Source: Mortierella sp. BCC40632 | Taxonomy: Eukaryota > Mortierellomycota > Mortierellomycetes > Mortierellales > Mortierellaceae | Length of the DNA: 64,000 bases | NCBI GenBank assembly: GCA_011634665.1 | Contig: WAEK01000004.1 | Location: forward strand, 1 to 64,000 | Direction of reading: 5' to 3' | In this document: positions 27,082-40,607 of the stretch, in pieces | Layout: every line of letters starts with the position of its first letter | How positions within the stretch are numbered: the stretch's first letter is position 1 | The notes under the pieces: generated by a model | What the model was told of the DNA's origin: nothing | The model's input: the letters and a program-made list of their open reading frames with translations, nothing else | Databases searched by the model: none | Made by a program: the position numbers and the translations under genes

Positions 27082-29454
27082 CTACAGATCCACCATGATG
27101 GGCGAGCCCCTCATCTTGTACACCCCAAGTCTCTGTGCCAGTCCTGCCAATCGATGTCCAAGTCCTGATGACGATGAAGATGAAGCTGATGAGGTCGAAG
27201 GTGATGAGATCGATGACGAAGCCGAGGTCGATGACGACAATGACGGGGATGAACTGGCCGCCACTGAGACCGACCTCAGCGTAGGAGAACTCGGCGGAGA
27301 CAGCTCGTTGCCTTCGTCATCGACGCTTCGAAGGCTGCCCTGCGACATGGATCCCAATGGCCTCTCTTTGGTTCGACGCATGGATGAACCCTGTTGCTGT
27401 TGTTGTTGACTTGAATGTGTCTGGTTGTGGCTAGAAAGGGTCAGCAGTGGCGTGGAAACTGACCTACGATATCCTCCTGCACCCTTTCTCTCCGAACCAT
27501 GATGATGAAGGTGGTGATGATGATGGTGCCCACCATTCCACCGTCGATGCCGTCGGTCATCTCCCATGGCTCGACAAATGATTTCCTGAAGAATATCGTC
27601 CCGAATATCAAACGAACTCTGGGCCCGGTTCAGTCCAAGCCGTTTGTGATGTTGTCGGTGCTGCTGAGCTGTCTGTGAAGGTAATGGCAACTTTGGGGAA
27701 TGGGACCGAGATGTCTGCTGTTGCTGTTGCGATGGTAGCGGTGATGATTGTGATTGTTGTTGCTGTTGTTGTTGTTGGTCGTCTTGTTGGGATGGTGAAT
27801 GAAATGGGTTTGTTCCAGTGGTGGTCCGCACATTATTGGACTCTGTTCGTGAAGTCATTGCGTCCGAAGTCAAGTCAAGCTTCTCTCGAGGTCCTTGTTC
27901 ATCGTCATCCATAAAGGCATCCATGTCCAACGAGGAAAGCGATGAGATAGACACAGTCGAGGGAAGGCCCCGAAGTGCATTTTGCATCAATTGATCGCCT
28001 TCGTTTGAGTTTCCCAAATACACGCTTGCATTCGTTGGAGAGCTAATAGCGAGTCCGGTCTCCGAGAACGAGAGCGAGTGACTATCGAGCAATTCCGACT
28101 CTGAGGATAAGGGAGCAACAATAGTCGGCAGGGGCAAGGGTGGCACGTAATTCCGATGGAGATGATCGTTGTTGGTCCACATTGGTCGGACACGCACCAC
28201 CTCGTTGACAATCTTACTCTGCAACACCTGCGACTCTTTTGCGGCACTCCAGTAATGGATCCAGCTCAAGCTGTGCAGACAAGGCTCCTCCCTCAGCTCT
28301 TGTTGTTGACGCGACTGAAGATGGATAGGTTCGAACGAGTTGATATACCGAATCTCAATCAATGGATAGATCCGGCTCATCGTCTCAAAAACCTGATTGT
28401 ATTGTGCCTGCTCGTCCGCTGAGCCAACAAACACATAACCGATGATCGGTTCTGGTGGCCCGGGCGCAGCTCCTCCCGTAGTCCCGCTACCGCCCAGGAG
28501 CTTTTGAGCAGACAATGGCAAGGACATGGATGACGATGAATTTGCTCCCTTTCGACCATGTCCCGTCACCATTCCACCCTCGGCGCACGACTCGAGGTCT
28601 GCCAAGGACCCTGACTGAGCCAAACTCTTTTTCACGCTAGATTTGATGGCCCTAGCACCCTTGGCCTTACCTCCTGTGGCCGAGGATCTGGTCGTCGGCG
28701 CCGCTGGCCCAAGATGGTAACCCTCACCTGCGGGGATTTTTAAAAAGTTAACCCAGCTCGAGAACTTGGAGGCTACCTTCTCCACATAGTCGAGTGATGG
28801 TCCAGACTCAGGCGCTGGATAGAGATGGATAACAGGCATATCCCACCATAGGGCTGTCTGGGTCAACCATTCGACATGTCGCTCAAATGTGAGTTCTGTA
28901 TGAGTGTCAATATGATGAGAAATCGTGATGGTTGGAACAGGGGGCGAGCGGCGCTCTGGGGATTGCTGTTGCTGGGGCTGCTGCATAGGAGGTTGCTGTG
29001 GTTGTAATACCTGTTTTGGGTGAGTTGTTGGACCTCCCGACCTCGTGCTTAGTCGCCCACCGAACCATGACTGGGTAAAGGAGCTCGGCAGTTGGCTGTA
29101 TTGAGTGTTATTGTTTTCAAGTGCCTGCGCATAACCGGGAAGAGCCTCGTCTGACGGGTGTTTTGCCAGGCCTTTGGACTTTTTTGCCAAGTCCTTAGAT
29201 TTTTTTGACCCAGGCTCATCTTTTGTTGGCTGATTAGTCCCGGCGGCGGGTTGAGGTGGAAGGGGTCGTGCTTGTTGTTGTTGTTGTTGTTGTTGTTGTT
29301 GCTGTTGCTGTTGTTGAAGGCGCGATGTCTCCTCGGCCTCTTCCTCTGCATTGAGAGCAACTAGGACCTCAGTCGGGTCAAAGGGGGGTCTATCCAGTCG
29401 ATAGGGATTCCGTAGCTGGAAGGGGGCTGTTGGCAATTGCTGTCGCAGTGCCAT
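27082..29454 (-). CDS. Unrecognised 790-aa protein, single exon, polyQ and Ser-rich
   Basis: One uninterrupted frame from ATG 29454. Residues 1-45 are mixed (NPYRLDRPPFDPTE), then polyQ from about 47. A more ordered block spans about 180-345, including HVEWLTQTALWWDMPVIHLY, EPIIGYVFVGSADEQAQYNQ and PLIEIRYINSFEPIHL, followed by SLSWIHYWSAAKES and RPMWTN. This is interrupted by a low-complexity Gly/Ser/Lys insert. The C-terminal half is Ser/Gln/His-rich with a His run; it ends RGSPIMVDL. No catalytic motif, signal peptide or clear membrane helix is visible. The absence of introns and non-random composition support a real gene. It is divergent from the Zn2Cys6 factor at 31062, sharing a 1.6-kb upstream region. 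I do not recognise the family; a lineage-specific scaffold or regulator is only a guess. Confidence 0.8.
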   Translation of the reverse strand: MALRQQLPTAPFQLRNPYRLDRPPFDPTEVLVALNAEEEAEETSRLQQQQQQQQQQQQQQQARPLPPQPAAGTNQPTKDEPGSKKSKDLAKKSKGLAKHPSDEALPGYAQALENNNTQYSQLPSSFTQSWFGGRLSTRSGGPTTHPKQVLQPQQPPMQQPQQQQSPERRSPPVPTITISHHIDTHTELTFERHVEWLTQTALWWDMPVIHLYPAPESGPSLDYVEKVASKFSSWVNFLKIPAGEGYHLGPAAPTTRSSATGGKAKGARAIKSSVKKSLAQSGSLADLESCAEGGMVTGHGRKGANSSSSMSLPLSAQKLLGGSGTTGGAAPGPPEPIIGYVFVGSADEQAQYNQVFETMSRIYPLIEIRYINSFEPIHLQSRQQQELREEPCLHSLSWIHYWSAAKESQVLQSKIVNEVVRVRPMWTNNDHLHRNYVPPLPLPTIVAPLSSESELLDSHSLSFSETGLAISSPTNASVYLGNSNEGDQLMQNALRGLPSTVSISSLSSLDMDAFMDDDEQGPREKLDLTSDAMTSRTESNNVRTTTGTNPFHSPSQQDDQQQQQQQQSQSSPLPSQQQQQTSRSHSPKLPLPSQTAQQHRQHHKRLGLNRAQSSFDIRDDILQEIICRAMGDDRRHRRWNGGHHHHHHLHHHGSERKGAGGYRRSVSTPLLTLSSHNQTHSSQQQQQQGSSMRRTKERPLGSMSQGSLRSVDDEGNELSPPSSPTLRSVSVAASSSPSLSSSTSASSSISSPSTSSASSSSSSGLGHRLAGLAQRLGVYKMRGSPIMVDL

Positions 29455-31061
29455 TGCAGCCGATGTTTAGAGGATTGAGCAACCGAGAAAGTGAGAAAGG
29501 TGAAGAAAGCGATTGATAGAGAAGAAATCGAGAGAAGATGAGATACAAGGACGGGTCAATGATATCGCAAGAGGTAGAGACAAGAGTGAAAGAGCTGGAA
29601 GGCGAAAAGGAAAGAATGAGCAAAGAGATGCAGGCCCGCAGATCAAAGGGCAAGTCTATCGCCAACTGGCCCAGCGGGGGAGAGACAAAAGAGTAGTAGA
29701 GAGAAGGGACGCGACTGGGAGTGATGCTAAGTCGCGTGTGCGGAGGAGGATGGCCAACTGGCCTGGGCTGGACACGGCCTAAATCAAATCGGATCACATC
29801 GCGTGCAGCCTGGGGGAAAGAGACCCAGATTCCGCTCCCAACGGAGCAACGGGTGGCTGAGATCTGGCGCTGCCCTTTTTTATGTCTCGGACATTCCGCA
29901 CAGAGAGAAAGAGAGACTGAGAGAGATTAGAGAGGGAGAGAGGGAGAAAGGAGAGAGATCAGAGAGAGATCAGAGAGCACGGTCAAAGAGAGTCAAATGG
30001 CGCAGTCGATCCATGGACAGGTTGGGGATCGACAAGCTTGCGTGTACATCCCAACCCTTTCTATTCAGGACGCCTGTTACGTCGTTTGACATTGCTTCCA
30101 GCACACATCCATGCACTTTTGCCTTTTTATCCCAAAGAGGGAGTGCGCTCTTTCAGAAACAATAAATCAATGGCTCGGTCTTGCTTCGCCGGTACTCTCT
30201 GTGCGAGCGCGCAGCTAGACCTGGTGGACTAGAGGTCCGGGCCTTGCCTAGCATCGCCTTCTTTGTGTCTATCGAAGCCAAGTTTGGAAGACATCAAAAA
30301 AAAAAAACAGCCACTAAAAAAAATCTCCTCTTCAGCTACTCGAAAATTAAACTCATCTCATGGGAGCACCACAACAAGAGAGGAGGGGAGGGGTCAACAG
30401 GGCCGCTGACTGACTGAGTGTCATCGAAGTGTGTCTCTTCTGTCCCTGTCCTTCTGTCCCTTCTGTCCCTTTTGCTCACCTCTCTTGTCAATCTCCATCT
30501 TTCTCCATTCCCGGTCCATTCTTTTTGGGTTTACGCTTTCCCATCCCTACCTCATCCCTGCCTCGCATGCAATCAGCTTCTTCGCTGCCATCCATTTCTT
30601 TTTCTTTCTTAGTCTCCCTCTCTCTCATAGATTCCTTTTGCGGTACTACCCCCCCCCCTCCCATTCTATAGACCGAACCTACTCTTCTTCTTCCACTGAA
30701 CCTAGCAAACACTGCTTCAGCCAACTCGAGTTGCCAAGGATTTCCTAGAGCCGTCAGTGGATCCCTGCAGGACAACCACCTGCAAGCACGCAGCCTCCCT
30801 CTCGTCATTGAATCAACATCCACTTCCTCTCCCCTCCCCCTCCCCTGACTCACTTACCAATCTCGCGCGCGCCGTGTCGCTATGAGAGACGGGACTGGAG
30901 GCTTTACGAGAACAAGAATCCGCCGGTAAGTGAACAAAGCACAAAAATAGGATAGTGGAGGAGGAGGAGAAAGGATAGAGGCCATCTCAGCAGGTTCAAA
31001 TCCCCCCCACTACCTCCCACTCTCTTTCTTCTTCATCTTCATCTTCTCCTACCCCGCACAA
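29455..31061. promoter_or_regulatory. Divergent intergenic region with purine-to-pyrimidine switch
   Basis: Shared upstream region of the - strand 790-aa gene and the + strand Zn2Cys6 gene. It is GA-rich on + from 29480 to 29980 and C/T-rich from 30430 to 31055, so each gene has pyrimidines on its own coding strand. No protein-like frame. Confidence 0.5.
30926..30993 (+). other. Possible 5' UTR intron of the Zn2Cys6 gene
   Basis: A consensus donor (GTAAGTG after CCG at 30925) and an acceptor at CAGCAG 30988-30993 bound a 65-68-nt intron shortly before the ATG at 31062. An upstream ATG at 30880 would give a short frame that, after splicing, is out of frame with the main start, so it would be a uORF. 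Only the splice signals are seen. Confidence 0.35.
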
Positions 31062-33854
31062 ATGGATAACGAACCAACTGTCAACATTCCTTTACCAAAC
31101 TCCCCAAACCTGCATTCCAACTCTAGACGGAGCCCTGAAGATGATGTGTTAGACCCTGATCTTCGATACGACGGTGAACCTCCTCGTAAAATATCCACAG
31201 CATCCCTTCCAAACAGCCGTGCACAACAAAGACCAACTACAAATGAAGCCACCACTAGCAACGACCAGACCGACACTGCAGGAGCAGAGACACAACCATC
31301 CGAGGATGATGTTGTAGACTCTGCAGCTCCGACCAATCCATCCAAGAAACCGCTTGTGAAGCGGGTGCGAATTCCTATTGCCTGTGTTACCTGTCGACAT
31401 AAAAAGATCAAGTGCAATGGACAAGTACCTTGCTCCCACTGCGAAAAGTATCGAGCAGAATGCATCTACCCAGCAGCTACCAAGCCGATTAGCCACGAAT
31501 ATGTTGAAGCACTTGAAAGCCGACTTCGGAACACAGAGTCACATCTCTTAAAGTTGCTTGCATATGGAGTACGATTGCCGGGCTCAGTCAACGCCTTGGA
31601 CAACGCCAATCCTCATCCGCTTCAAACAAACATCGGCGCCACTACTCAGGCCAACATTAATGACCCCCTCAATGGCCCTTCTCAAGACCCTCAGGATCCA
31701 ACTCTAGAGGAGATGGATATGGCTGAACAGCAACCATTTATAATAGATCCTGCCAACGATCTTGTCGACGCACTCATGGGTAGACTCAAGATCGATCCTA
31801 ACGGCTCGGCAAGACACCTCTCTCCTATTCACAGTACCCAGACTGGGTCTCATACAAACTCACACACAACAGGCCTGACAGCTCAGACCCATAATCCAGA
31901 AGCAATTGGTCATCTACTAAAGGTGGCTGCACACGTTGCAATCCCGGCCATTGTCCCACCAAAGGTGTCCGCGACTTTGTTTAGATCCTACTTCAACAAT
32001 ATCCACACCTTTCTACCGATTCTTAGTGGATTCAGTCTTCAGGGAGTTAGTCTTGAACATCCATCTCAAGCAATGCCTCCGTTCCTGTTAATGGCCATCT
32101 ACACAGTCGCATCCTGTTATGTTGGCGATCGCGAACTTGAAGGTCTGACCATAGGAAGGAACTCGAAGCCTCATCAGGTCTTTTACGACCGTACACGAGC
32201 CATGCTGGACGCGTCTATAAGTACACCAAGTCTAAGTACAGTTCAAGGACTTTTGCTGATGACCTACTATCAATTAATCGAACTACAGCCCGAGAGCCTG
32301 TTCAGAAGCCGTATGTACCTCCAAATAGCGGTACGAATGGCCATGGACCTGGGTCTTTCAAGAGCGACCCTAGACAACCATCCAGAAAAGTCTCGCACCC
32401 ATATTATCGATTTTGGATTCTCGGCTTTAGGAATCTCCTTGACCCCCGAAACAACTCCGTCACTCCTTGGTGGCAACACGCTCCCATCCAAACTAAGCGA
32501 CGCTACACCCGAGATGCAACGCGATCGAGCTATTCAACAGGAGCGACAGCTTGCATGGCTTGCCTGTTATTCTCTGGATGGGATATTGAGTGGTCTTATT
32601 GGTCAGGAACCCTGTGCTCCCGAGATCCACGACAATGCCTGGCAACTGTTTCAAGATATCAAGTCGACTTTAGCAACGAATACCGACATGAGTTCAACAC
32701 TTGCTTTCTGGTACCTTCATTTGGAGCTGGTGAGAATTTATCGACGTATCTGTGAGCTGAACAAAAGCCTGGTCTCTTCCGGATCTCAGACTAGTCATCT
32801 TCATCAACAGACCCAAACACTTGACAGAGCTCTGGATGAATGGCGCGCAAGGCTTCCTGATCACTTGATCTTTGTTCGGGACGAGTACACTGCTCCAGGA
32901 CCTCGACCAGATGATCCCAATCTCCCTTCATACTACGCCATCTATCTTCACCAGTTCTACTATAGTCTCAGAGTACTTTTGTATCGACCCTTGGTCTACT
33001 CCAAAAATCATCGAGGTTCGCTCTCAGATCCTAGGTCAGCACTCTCCAACTGTGTCCGAGCTGCAGCGCGTCTGACCCAACTCGGTCAGATCATATTTCA
33101 TAACTATGACTGGCCCTGGCAAGGATGTGGACTCTTTGGATACCAAATGCTGCTGGCAGCCGAGATCCATCTGTACCTGATGGTGACCCAGACGTGTGGC
33201 AGGGCCCAGGTTCTCTTTCATACAACCATGGAGTTGACTAAGGGCTACATGCAGCTCGTAAACCTTTCTTGGTTGGCTCAGCAGGTCGAAACAATGGAAA
33301 AGACTGTCAGGAGCTATGCTGCGTCTCCTCAGCTGGTCAATGCACACCAGGAGTCCTCTTCGGAGACAGAGTCTCTTGGTCAGCAACTATCGCCTTCATT
33401 TATGGACATTATGAGCTTGCCAGACCTTGTCAACTATAGTCATCATGAAATTTTGACAGCACCGCCAGTGACGATTGCCGCAGCCGCTGGGATGGTCCCC
33501 GAGACCTTGGGAGTGGCTGGAACATTTGAGAATTTGATGTATGCGATCTCACCGGGAGATGCGAACACTTCATTCCAGACAGGATCGACTGAAGGTCAAC
33601 TTCCTCCTCCTCTTTCTCTTTCTCATGGTTCGTTTCCCTTTACAATTGGACAAGAATCGATTCCCAAAGCGACTCCTTTGTCTATCCCTAGTAGTACAGA
33701 GTTGACAACCATTTCCATGCCAGTCTCTGTTCCGATACAGAGGACAGAAGGATCTGAAGAAAGCAATAGGGCAGAGTTGGTATCTTTGTTTCTTTTTGAT
33801 ACACCTCTCTCTCTTGGTGGCAACAGTAGCACCAACCCAGGAGGCACACTCTAA
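31062..33854 (+). CDS. Zn(II)2Cys6 fungal transcription factor with middle homology region
   Basis: Nuclear DNA-binding regulator of the Gal4-type family. A single exon of 930 aa starts at ATG 31062. The binuclear zinc cluster is complete: Cys108, 111, 118, 124, 127 and 134 (spacing C-x2-C-x6-C-x5-C-x2-C-x6-C) in CVTCRHKKIKCNGQVPCSHC. Basic residues KRVRIP precede it, and a short coiled-coil-like linker follows (HEYVEALESRLRNTESHLLK), suggesting dimerisation. The fungal-specific regulatory domain (Fungal_trans/MHR) spans about 300-520, with FRSYFNNIHTFLPIL, RMYLQIAVRMAMDLGLSR and ERQLAWLACYSLDGILS. The C-terminal part (about 740-930) is Ser/Pro/Thr-rich and may activate transcription. The target pathway cannot be read from sequence; neighbours do not form a metabolic cluster. 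Confidence 0.93.
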   Translation: MDNEPTVNIPLPNSPNLHSNSRRSPEDDVLDPDLRYDGEPPRKISTASLPNSRAQQRPTTNEATTSNDQTDTAGAETQPSEDDVVDSAAPTNPSKKPLVKRVRIPIACVTCRHKKIKCNGQVPCSHCEKYRAECIYPAATKPISHEYVEALESRLRNTESHLLKLLAYGVRLPGSVNALDNANPHPLQTNIGATTQANINDPLNGPSQDPQDPTLEEMDMAEQQPFIIDPANDLVDALMGRLKIDPNGSARHLSPIHSTQTGSHTNSHTTGLTAQTHNPEAIGHLLKVAAHVAIPAIVPPKVSATLFRSYFNNIHTFLPILSGFSLQGVSLEHPSQAMPPFLLMAIYTVASCYVGDRELEGLTIGRNSKPHQVFYDRTRAMLDASISTPSLSTVQGLLLMTYYQLIELQPESLFRSRMYLQIAVRMAMDLGLSRATLDNHPEKSRTHIIDFGFSALGISLTPETTPSLLGGNTLPSKLSDATPEMQRDRAIQQERQLAWLACYSLDGILSGLIGQEPCAPEIHDNAWQLFQDIKSTLATNTDMSSTLAFWYLHLELVRIYRRICELNKSLVSSGSQTSHLHQQTQTLDRALDEWRARLPDHLIFVRDEYTAPGPRPDDPNLPSYYAIYLHQFYYSLRVLLYRPLVYSKNHRGSLSDPRSALSNCVRAAARLTQLGQIIFHNYDWPWQGCGLFGYQMLLAAEIHLYLMVTQTCGRAQVLFHTTMELTKGYMQLVNLSWLAQQVETMEKTVRSYAASPQLVNAHQESSSETESLGQQLSPSFMDIMSLPDLVNYSHHEILTAPPVTIAAAAGMVPETLGVAGTFENLMYAISPGDANTSFQTGSTEGQLPPPLSLSHGSFPFTIGQESIPKATPLSIPSSTELTTISMPVSVPIQRTEGSEESNRAELVSLFLFDTPLSLGGNSSTNPGGTL

Positions 33855-34121
33855 TATTCCCCGTCTCCCCCCCCTCCTCCCTATCCCAATAAGACGCCTC
33901 TAGGACAGCTATTACATTTCACAGATATCCGTATTAAAGAATCCTTTAAAATTAATCAGTGAATTGCACTGATAGTCGGAATGTCATGGTATACTTGATA
34001 CTCAGTTCACAGTACACTACCAAAGCCAAAATTGTTTATCTGTGGTACATAATCCCCAGCAACTCTCATACTGATTGGGAGAGAAAGACAGTGCAGTATA
34101 CCGGTATACCAAATCAGCGCC

Positions 34122-34155
<34 letters not shown>

Positions 34156-34293
34156 GGCGATAACCAAGTCGATAAATCATCATTGACAACTTTAGTGGTA
34201 TTCTTTGGCAACTGTTTCTGTCAAAGACAAAACAGAGGCTTGAGGTAAAGAAGGTAGGGACAAGGATGTTATTTTATTGTAGACTGAGGTATA

Positions 34294-34390
34294 GAAGGAC
34301 GTGCGGGACGCGTCCTTCTCTACTATTAGAAATAAGCTTAAGCTTTCCGAACGCGTCTCATTCGGAAAGTATACTCAAGAGATACTTTCC
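34294..34390. repeat. Cluster of three stem-loops, two mutually exclusive
   Basis: Stem 1: 34294-34301 with 34311-34318 (GAAGGACG/CGTCCTTC). Stem 2: 34343-34351 with 34361-34369 (CTTTCCGAA/TTCGGAAAG). Stem 3: 34364-34372 with 34382-34390 (GGAAAGTAT/ATACTTTCC). Stems 2 and 3 share 34364-34369, so only one can form at a time. ACGCGTC occurs in or beside both of the first two loops. Confidence 0.7.
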
Positions 34391-35686
34391 TCTATCTGCC
34401 GGAGTGAATAATTGCCCGCGCTTCCTATAGAGGAAGGGTTATTAGATTGTGACAATATCCCACAAAAAGATGAAACGGCATTGGAAAAAGGCTCCAACCG
34501 TCTAGTGCAATGTAATAAACGCGATTGGGCGTCTTCTGGTGGGAATTTTTGGGGGGAAGCTCTGAAAGGTCCTATCCCCATCCCCGCAATGAAAAAAAAA
34601 AAAAAAAGCGGTTTCTTTTCCTCAGTAACAGCTTGCGTCTCGCTTAAAGCTTGCTCTTTTTCAGGTACCGACAAGCCCAGAACTTTAAAACGAACTATGC
34701 TTCACCTCTCTACTCTCTCATACTAAAAACCGCTCTTCGTACCTGCCCCGATCAAGTCCAAATCATACATCTCCTTGATTCCTCACCATCATGACGGCAG
34801 GGGATTTTTAATTCGATCGAAGTAACTATGGCAGTGGTTCGTATGAGCCTCGGCTGAAGTAGCGATAGCATTCAAGAAAGGCCTCCAAACGGCAATCTTT
34901 AGACCATCATTTGATCTACTATCCCCCCGGTTATGATGCGCTGACTTTCCGGGCCTATCTCAGTTTGATCCGCACCGGATCATGACCTCGAGATCTCTTT
35001 ATTGATAGTCATTCCCTTTTCTACTGTCTCCTTGTTAGTTAGAACTGCACCATCAAGCCTTTGCCCCCGTACCTGAGTGTCGATCTTGCCCTCCAGAGTT
35101 GTCTTCTCCGTTCTCTTGTAAGTTGGCCTATCCTACTTGCCACAGGAAACCCTATTTAGAGGAGGGCGGACATTGACTAGAACCATGGTTATTTAGACAC
35201 TGACTTGCACTAGAAACCTCCACAGATACTTGTAAGATTCTGAGACAGAGCGGTAGAGAGAAGGGTTCGGATAGAGAGAAGAAGGGTTTGGATCCATAGT
35301 ACCGTCCACCAACATGATTTATCCAGCCACCACACGAGGTAGCCAGTTTGATATAGAGTATGCTTTTTTTCCTCATTTGAACAGCATTGCCCGCGTTTTG
35401 TGGAAATGTACTGTCATTCCATTGTAAGATAAAAAAAAAAACTCTAAAATGCGAAACAAGTATCGATCGATTTTTTTTTGTCCCTAGGGGATAAAACCAA
35501 GTCTCTAGACATAGCGACTCGACTAGCCGTCCTTTTGTGTCTTTTTGAGAAATTGTCGAATGATGGAGGACAGAGACTGACTGAGGGAAGAATTCATTCG
35601 CTCGAATGATGACATCCACGGTTTGTCTTGAGAACCTTCCCAGACCAATCTTGTGACATCTGTAATTGATCGAGTGTCACCTTTTT

Positions 35687-35725
35687 TTGAGGTTTGAGGT
35701 TTGAGGTTTGAGGTTTGAGGTTTGA
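35687..35725. repeat. 7-bp tandem repeat (TTGAGGT, about 5.5 copies)
   Basis: Perfect heptamer repeats directly before a CGCACACACGG stretch. Telomere-like in length but not in sequence. Confidence 0.9.
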
Positions 35726-35884
35726 CGCACACACGGACACACCCTTTCCCCAAAATGGAAAGGCCTGAATTCCTGGACGATCCTTTGAGGTCTCACTTGT
35801 TGATTTTTACCTTCTTCAGGGTTACCTCTTTGACTTTTTACCTGAGGATAGGTAGAGAAAGAAGAGAGAAACCCCAACATTCTA

Positions 35885-35932
35885 GTCAAAGTCAAAGTCA
35901 AAGTCAAAGTCAAAGTCAAAGTCAAAGTCAAA
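35885..35932. repeat. 6-bp tandem repeat (GTCAAA, 8 copies)
   Basis: Eight perfect GTCAAA units followed by a poly-A run. It lies 160 bp from the heptamer repeat. Confidence 0.95.
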
Positions 35933-36536
35933 AAAAAAAAAAGAAAAAGAAAAATAAGGCGCCCCTCCTAGTATCCATTTCGTTCAAGAGAACACAACAA
36001 TTGGGGCGATTCCGGTTACAGTCTAATGCACGGACCTCAGACAACCCTATGATCTCCAAAATGAGCGGACAAAATTCATATTGACTGGAAAGGAGGAGAA
36101 AGACGCGTTTTTATATACTCCTAAGAGATTGTGGTCCTTTTTCAAAGAGTGTTGAGCCCGTGATTCTATAGTGGAGAGGACATGGACACACACACACTCC
36201 TTTTTTTTTTTTTTTTCTCTTTTTTCTTTTGTTTTCCACCCTTATTTCTATCGGCTAAATTGATGCTGTCACATTCAACTCCCGGTAAGTATTCTGTTAT
36301 GAGCAGTATTTGGAGAATAGAGATATACATACATATAAAAATATACATATATACATACAAAATAGGCTATTTAAGATGGGAAAAAAAATAAAAAAAAAAA
36401 AAACGTGGTATTCCCACACACACACACACACACGCACACAGGAGGAAAATCTCACAAAATTCAAACACAGAGAGCAGAAGAGCGAAAAGAAACAAAAGAA
36501 AAAAACAACGTGGAAAGACAGCAAATGCTCGATGGG

Positions 36537-36573
<37 letters not shown>

Positions 36574-36787
36574 GAAAAATGGAGGAGAGAAGGGAGAGGG
36601 GTGAGACAAGAGGGGAATATGCCGCTGAGAAGATAAGAGAGATAGATAGATTGATAAAGGGCTATGACAGCTGTCTATAGTCATGAGTGTCCTCCTGATG
36701 CAGCCCTTCACTTTTTTTATATATATATAAAGGGAATAGTGATACGATTCCCTGCTTTCTTTCGTTTCTTTCGTTTCTTTTTCTTTT

Positions 36788-38713
<1,926 letters not shown>

Positions 38714-40607
38714 GGCCAGATTCTGATCAGAATTAGAGAGTTGATGCAAACAGGCTCGAGTATAGAGAAGGCAGGTGGGAAAGAAAGAGAGACAGAGAGA
38801 GAGAGAGAGAGAGGAGAGAGTAGAAGGGAAAAGCGGGAACATAACCGTCCAAAAGATCCGAGAAGATAGCTTACTTTTCTCAACCCAAACGCTAGGCCTA
38901 ACCCTAAGCTTATTTGTTTCTGGAATTTAGCTTAAATTAGAGCGTTCCATGGTTGATCATCCAAATCGTGGCACCAGATCACAGCACGTTTTCATGACAA
39001 GATGTCTACGGGGGCACCACCTAGACACACTTGGACAGCGGTTCAGCTTCGTAGACGCAAAAGAAAACAATCGAGTTCAGCTAGCGCTTGCGCTCACGAC
39101 CCAGAGCAAAAGAGCATACATAGAAAATATATGCACCATGGGTCATGGCGCTTGCGGATCCTTGGTGACCTTTTTGTACGTCCAGAAGAGGCATAGCCGC
39201 AGCAGTACACAATTTTATGCCCATTTCCACCAAACTGCTCCTGCGGACATTTTTTTTTTTTTTACCAATGTCAAGCAGGCACTCCCTCCCCCAAAGCGAT
39301 AACTGGGCAGTGAACACGAGACGATTCGTCTTTTCCGGACGACTCATGTCAAGGCGAGGATCTGCGGACGAAACTGTTCTCTCTGGGTGTCGTCATTGTA
39401 GCGCCTGAATTGGTAGGAATAATGGTATAGGGAGCTATTAGGGAGTCTGAACACCAAACACATGACTTTTCTGCATCCACTCCCCGCTATGGGGCTACTG
39501 CTGCAAAAAGACTCATCGAGTTTAGCGACTAAATAATTATCATTAATGGTTGTCCTTGGCTCCATAGAGCCGGTTCACATCTGAGCATCGCTTTACTCTC
39601 TATTTTCCGCAACCTATTTTAGACACACTCCCTCATCTTCGGGACTTTTCTTCGTCAACATAGTTCAACCAGAGAGGTGTCGGAGACAAAGATACTCTTG
39701 GCTGTCGCCCCCTGTTTGGCTCAATCTGAAGAAACAAAAGAACGGCCAAAACTCCCAGCAGACCCTATCTACGGAGTTAATCCAAGCATTCTGCATCGAG
39801 CAACCCTAACTTGTTCTGGGCTGTCGTTGAATAGGGGCGTGACCCCAGGGACGGCCAAGTCGGCTCCGTTTCTGATGGGTCCAAACTCACAGGTGAAAAA
39901 GAGAGAGCCATGGGAAAAAAAAATGAGAGAGAGAGAGAGAGATAATAACAACAATAGTAATAATAGTAAAAAATAAAATAAAATAAAATAAAAAAGAGTC
40001 ATAATCCCGATTTTATTCATGTTCCCACACGAGCTTCCAGAACTCCCTCGTCTCCCTACTCCCTCTTTCCTTTCCCTTAACCACTGTAAACAATTGGAAA
40101 CCTTCAGAAAGATTGGATAACCTAATACGGAAGTTTTGGGCAGGATAGAAGCAATGACTTACATGGTAAAGTGGGGAACGTAGGCCACTAAACATTGGCG
40201 AATCTGGCAAAAGAAGAAATGATAGGGAAAGGGAGAGGGGGGAAGGGGGAGAGAAAGCTAGAGCACTGCTTCATGCCCTGTGAAGCGTACACATGCAGTT
40301 GGTTACACTATCATCCGCATTAGAGGACCAAGAAAAATGAGGACGTTCGACGTCGTCCAGGAAAAATGAGACCCCAGATGAAAAGCCGACGGTTTTCCCG
40401 ACCTCTTTCAAAGCCAAGGGTCGATCAAAAGAAAATACACAATCAATTTCGGCAATGGATCTCTTTTTGATTTGTGTAGGAGATGGAGAGAAAAAAAAAA
40501 GGTTCTGGGGCAAGGGATGAGGAAAAAAAAAAAAAAAGAAAAAGTAACAAAAAAAGGGGGAACATATAGGTGGCAGGAAAGGAAAGGGCGCGATGTGGGA
40601 ACGGATA

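Larger units (their letters stand above)
33855..36787. other. Intergenic, relic-like AT-richer region
   Basis: Less CT-repetitive than the rest. It contains poly-T at 34124-34154, clustered hairpins at 34294-34390, short repeats at 35687-35725 and 35885-35932, and (CA)/(GA) tracts at 36417-36434 and 36540-36570. Frames of 99-155 codons exist (for example - strand 35152-35619), but none shows a recognisable domain. Decayed transposon sequence is likely but unproven. Confidence 0.45.

Noticed and set aside
38895..38912. CCTAACCCTAAG, telomere-like
   Set aside because: Fewer than two units; expected by chance and no array or terminal context.
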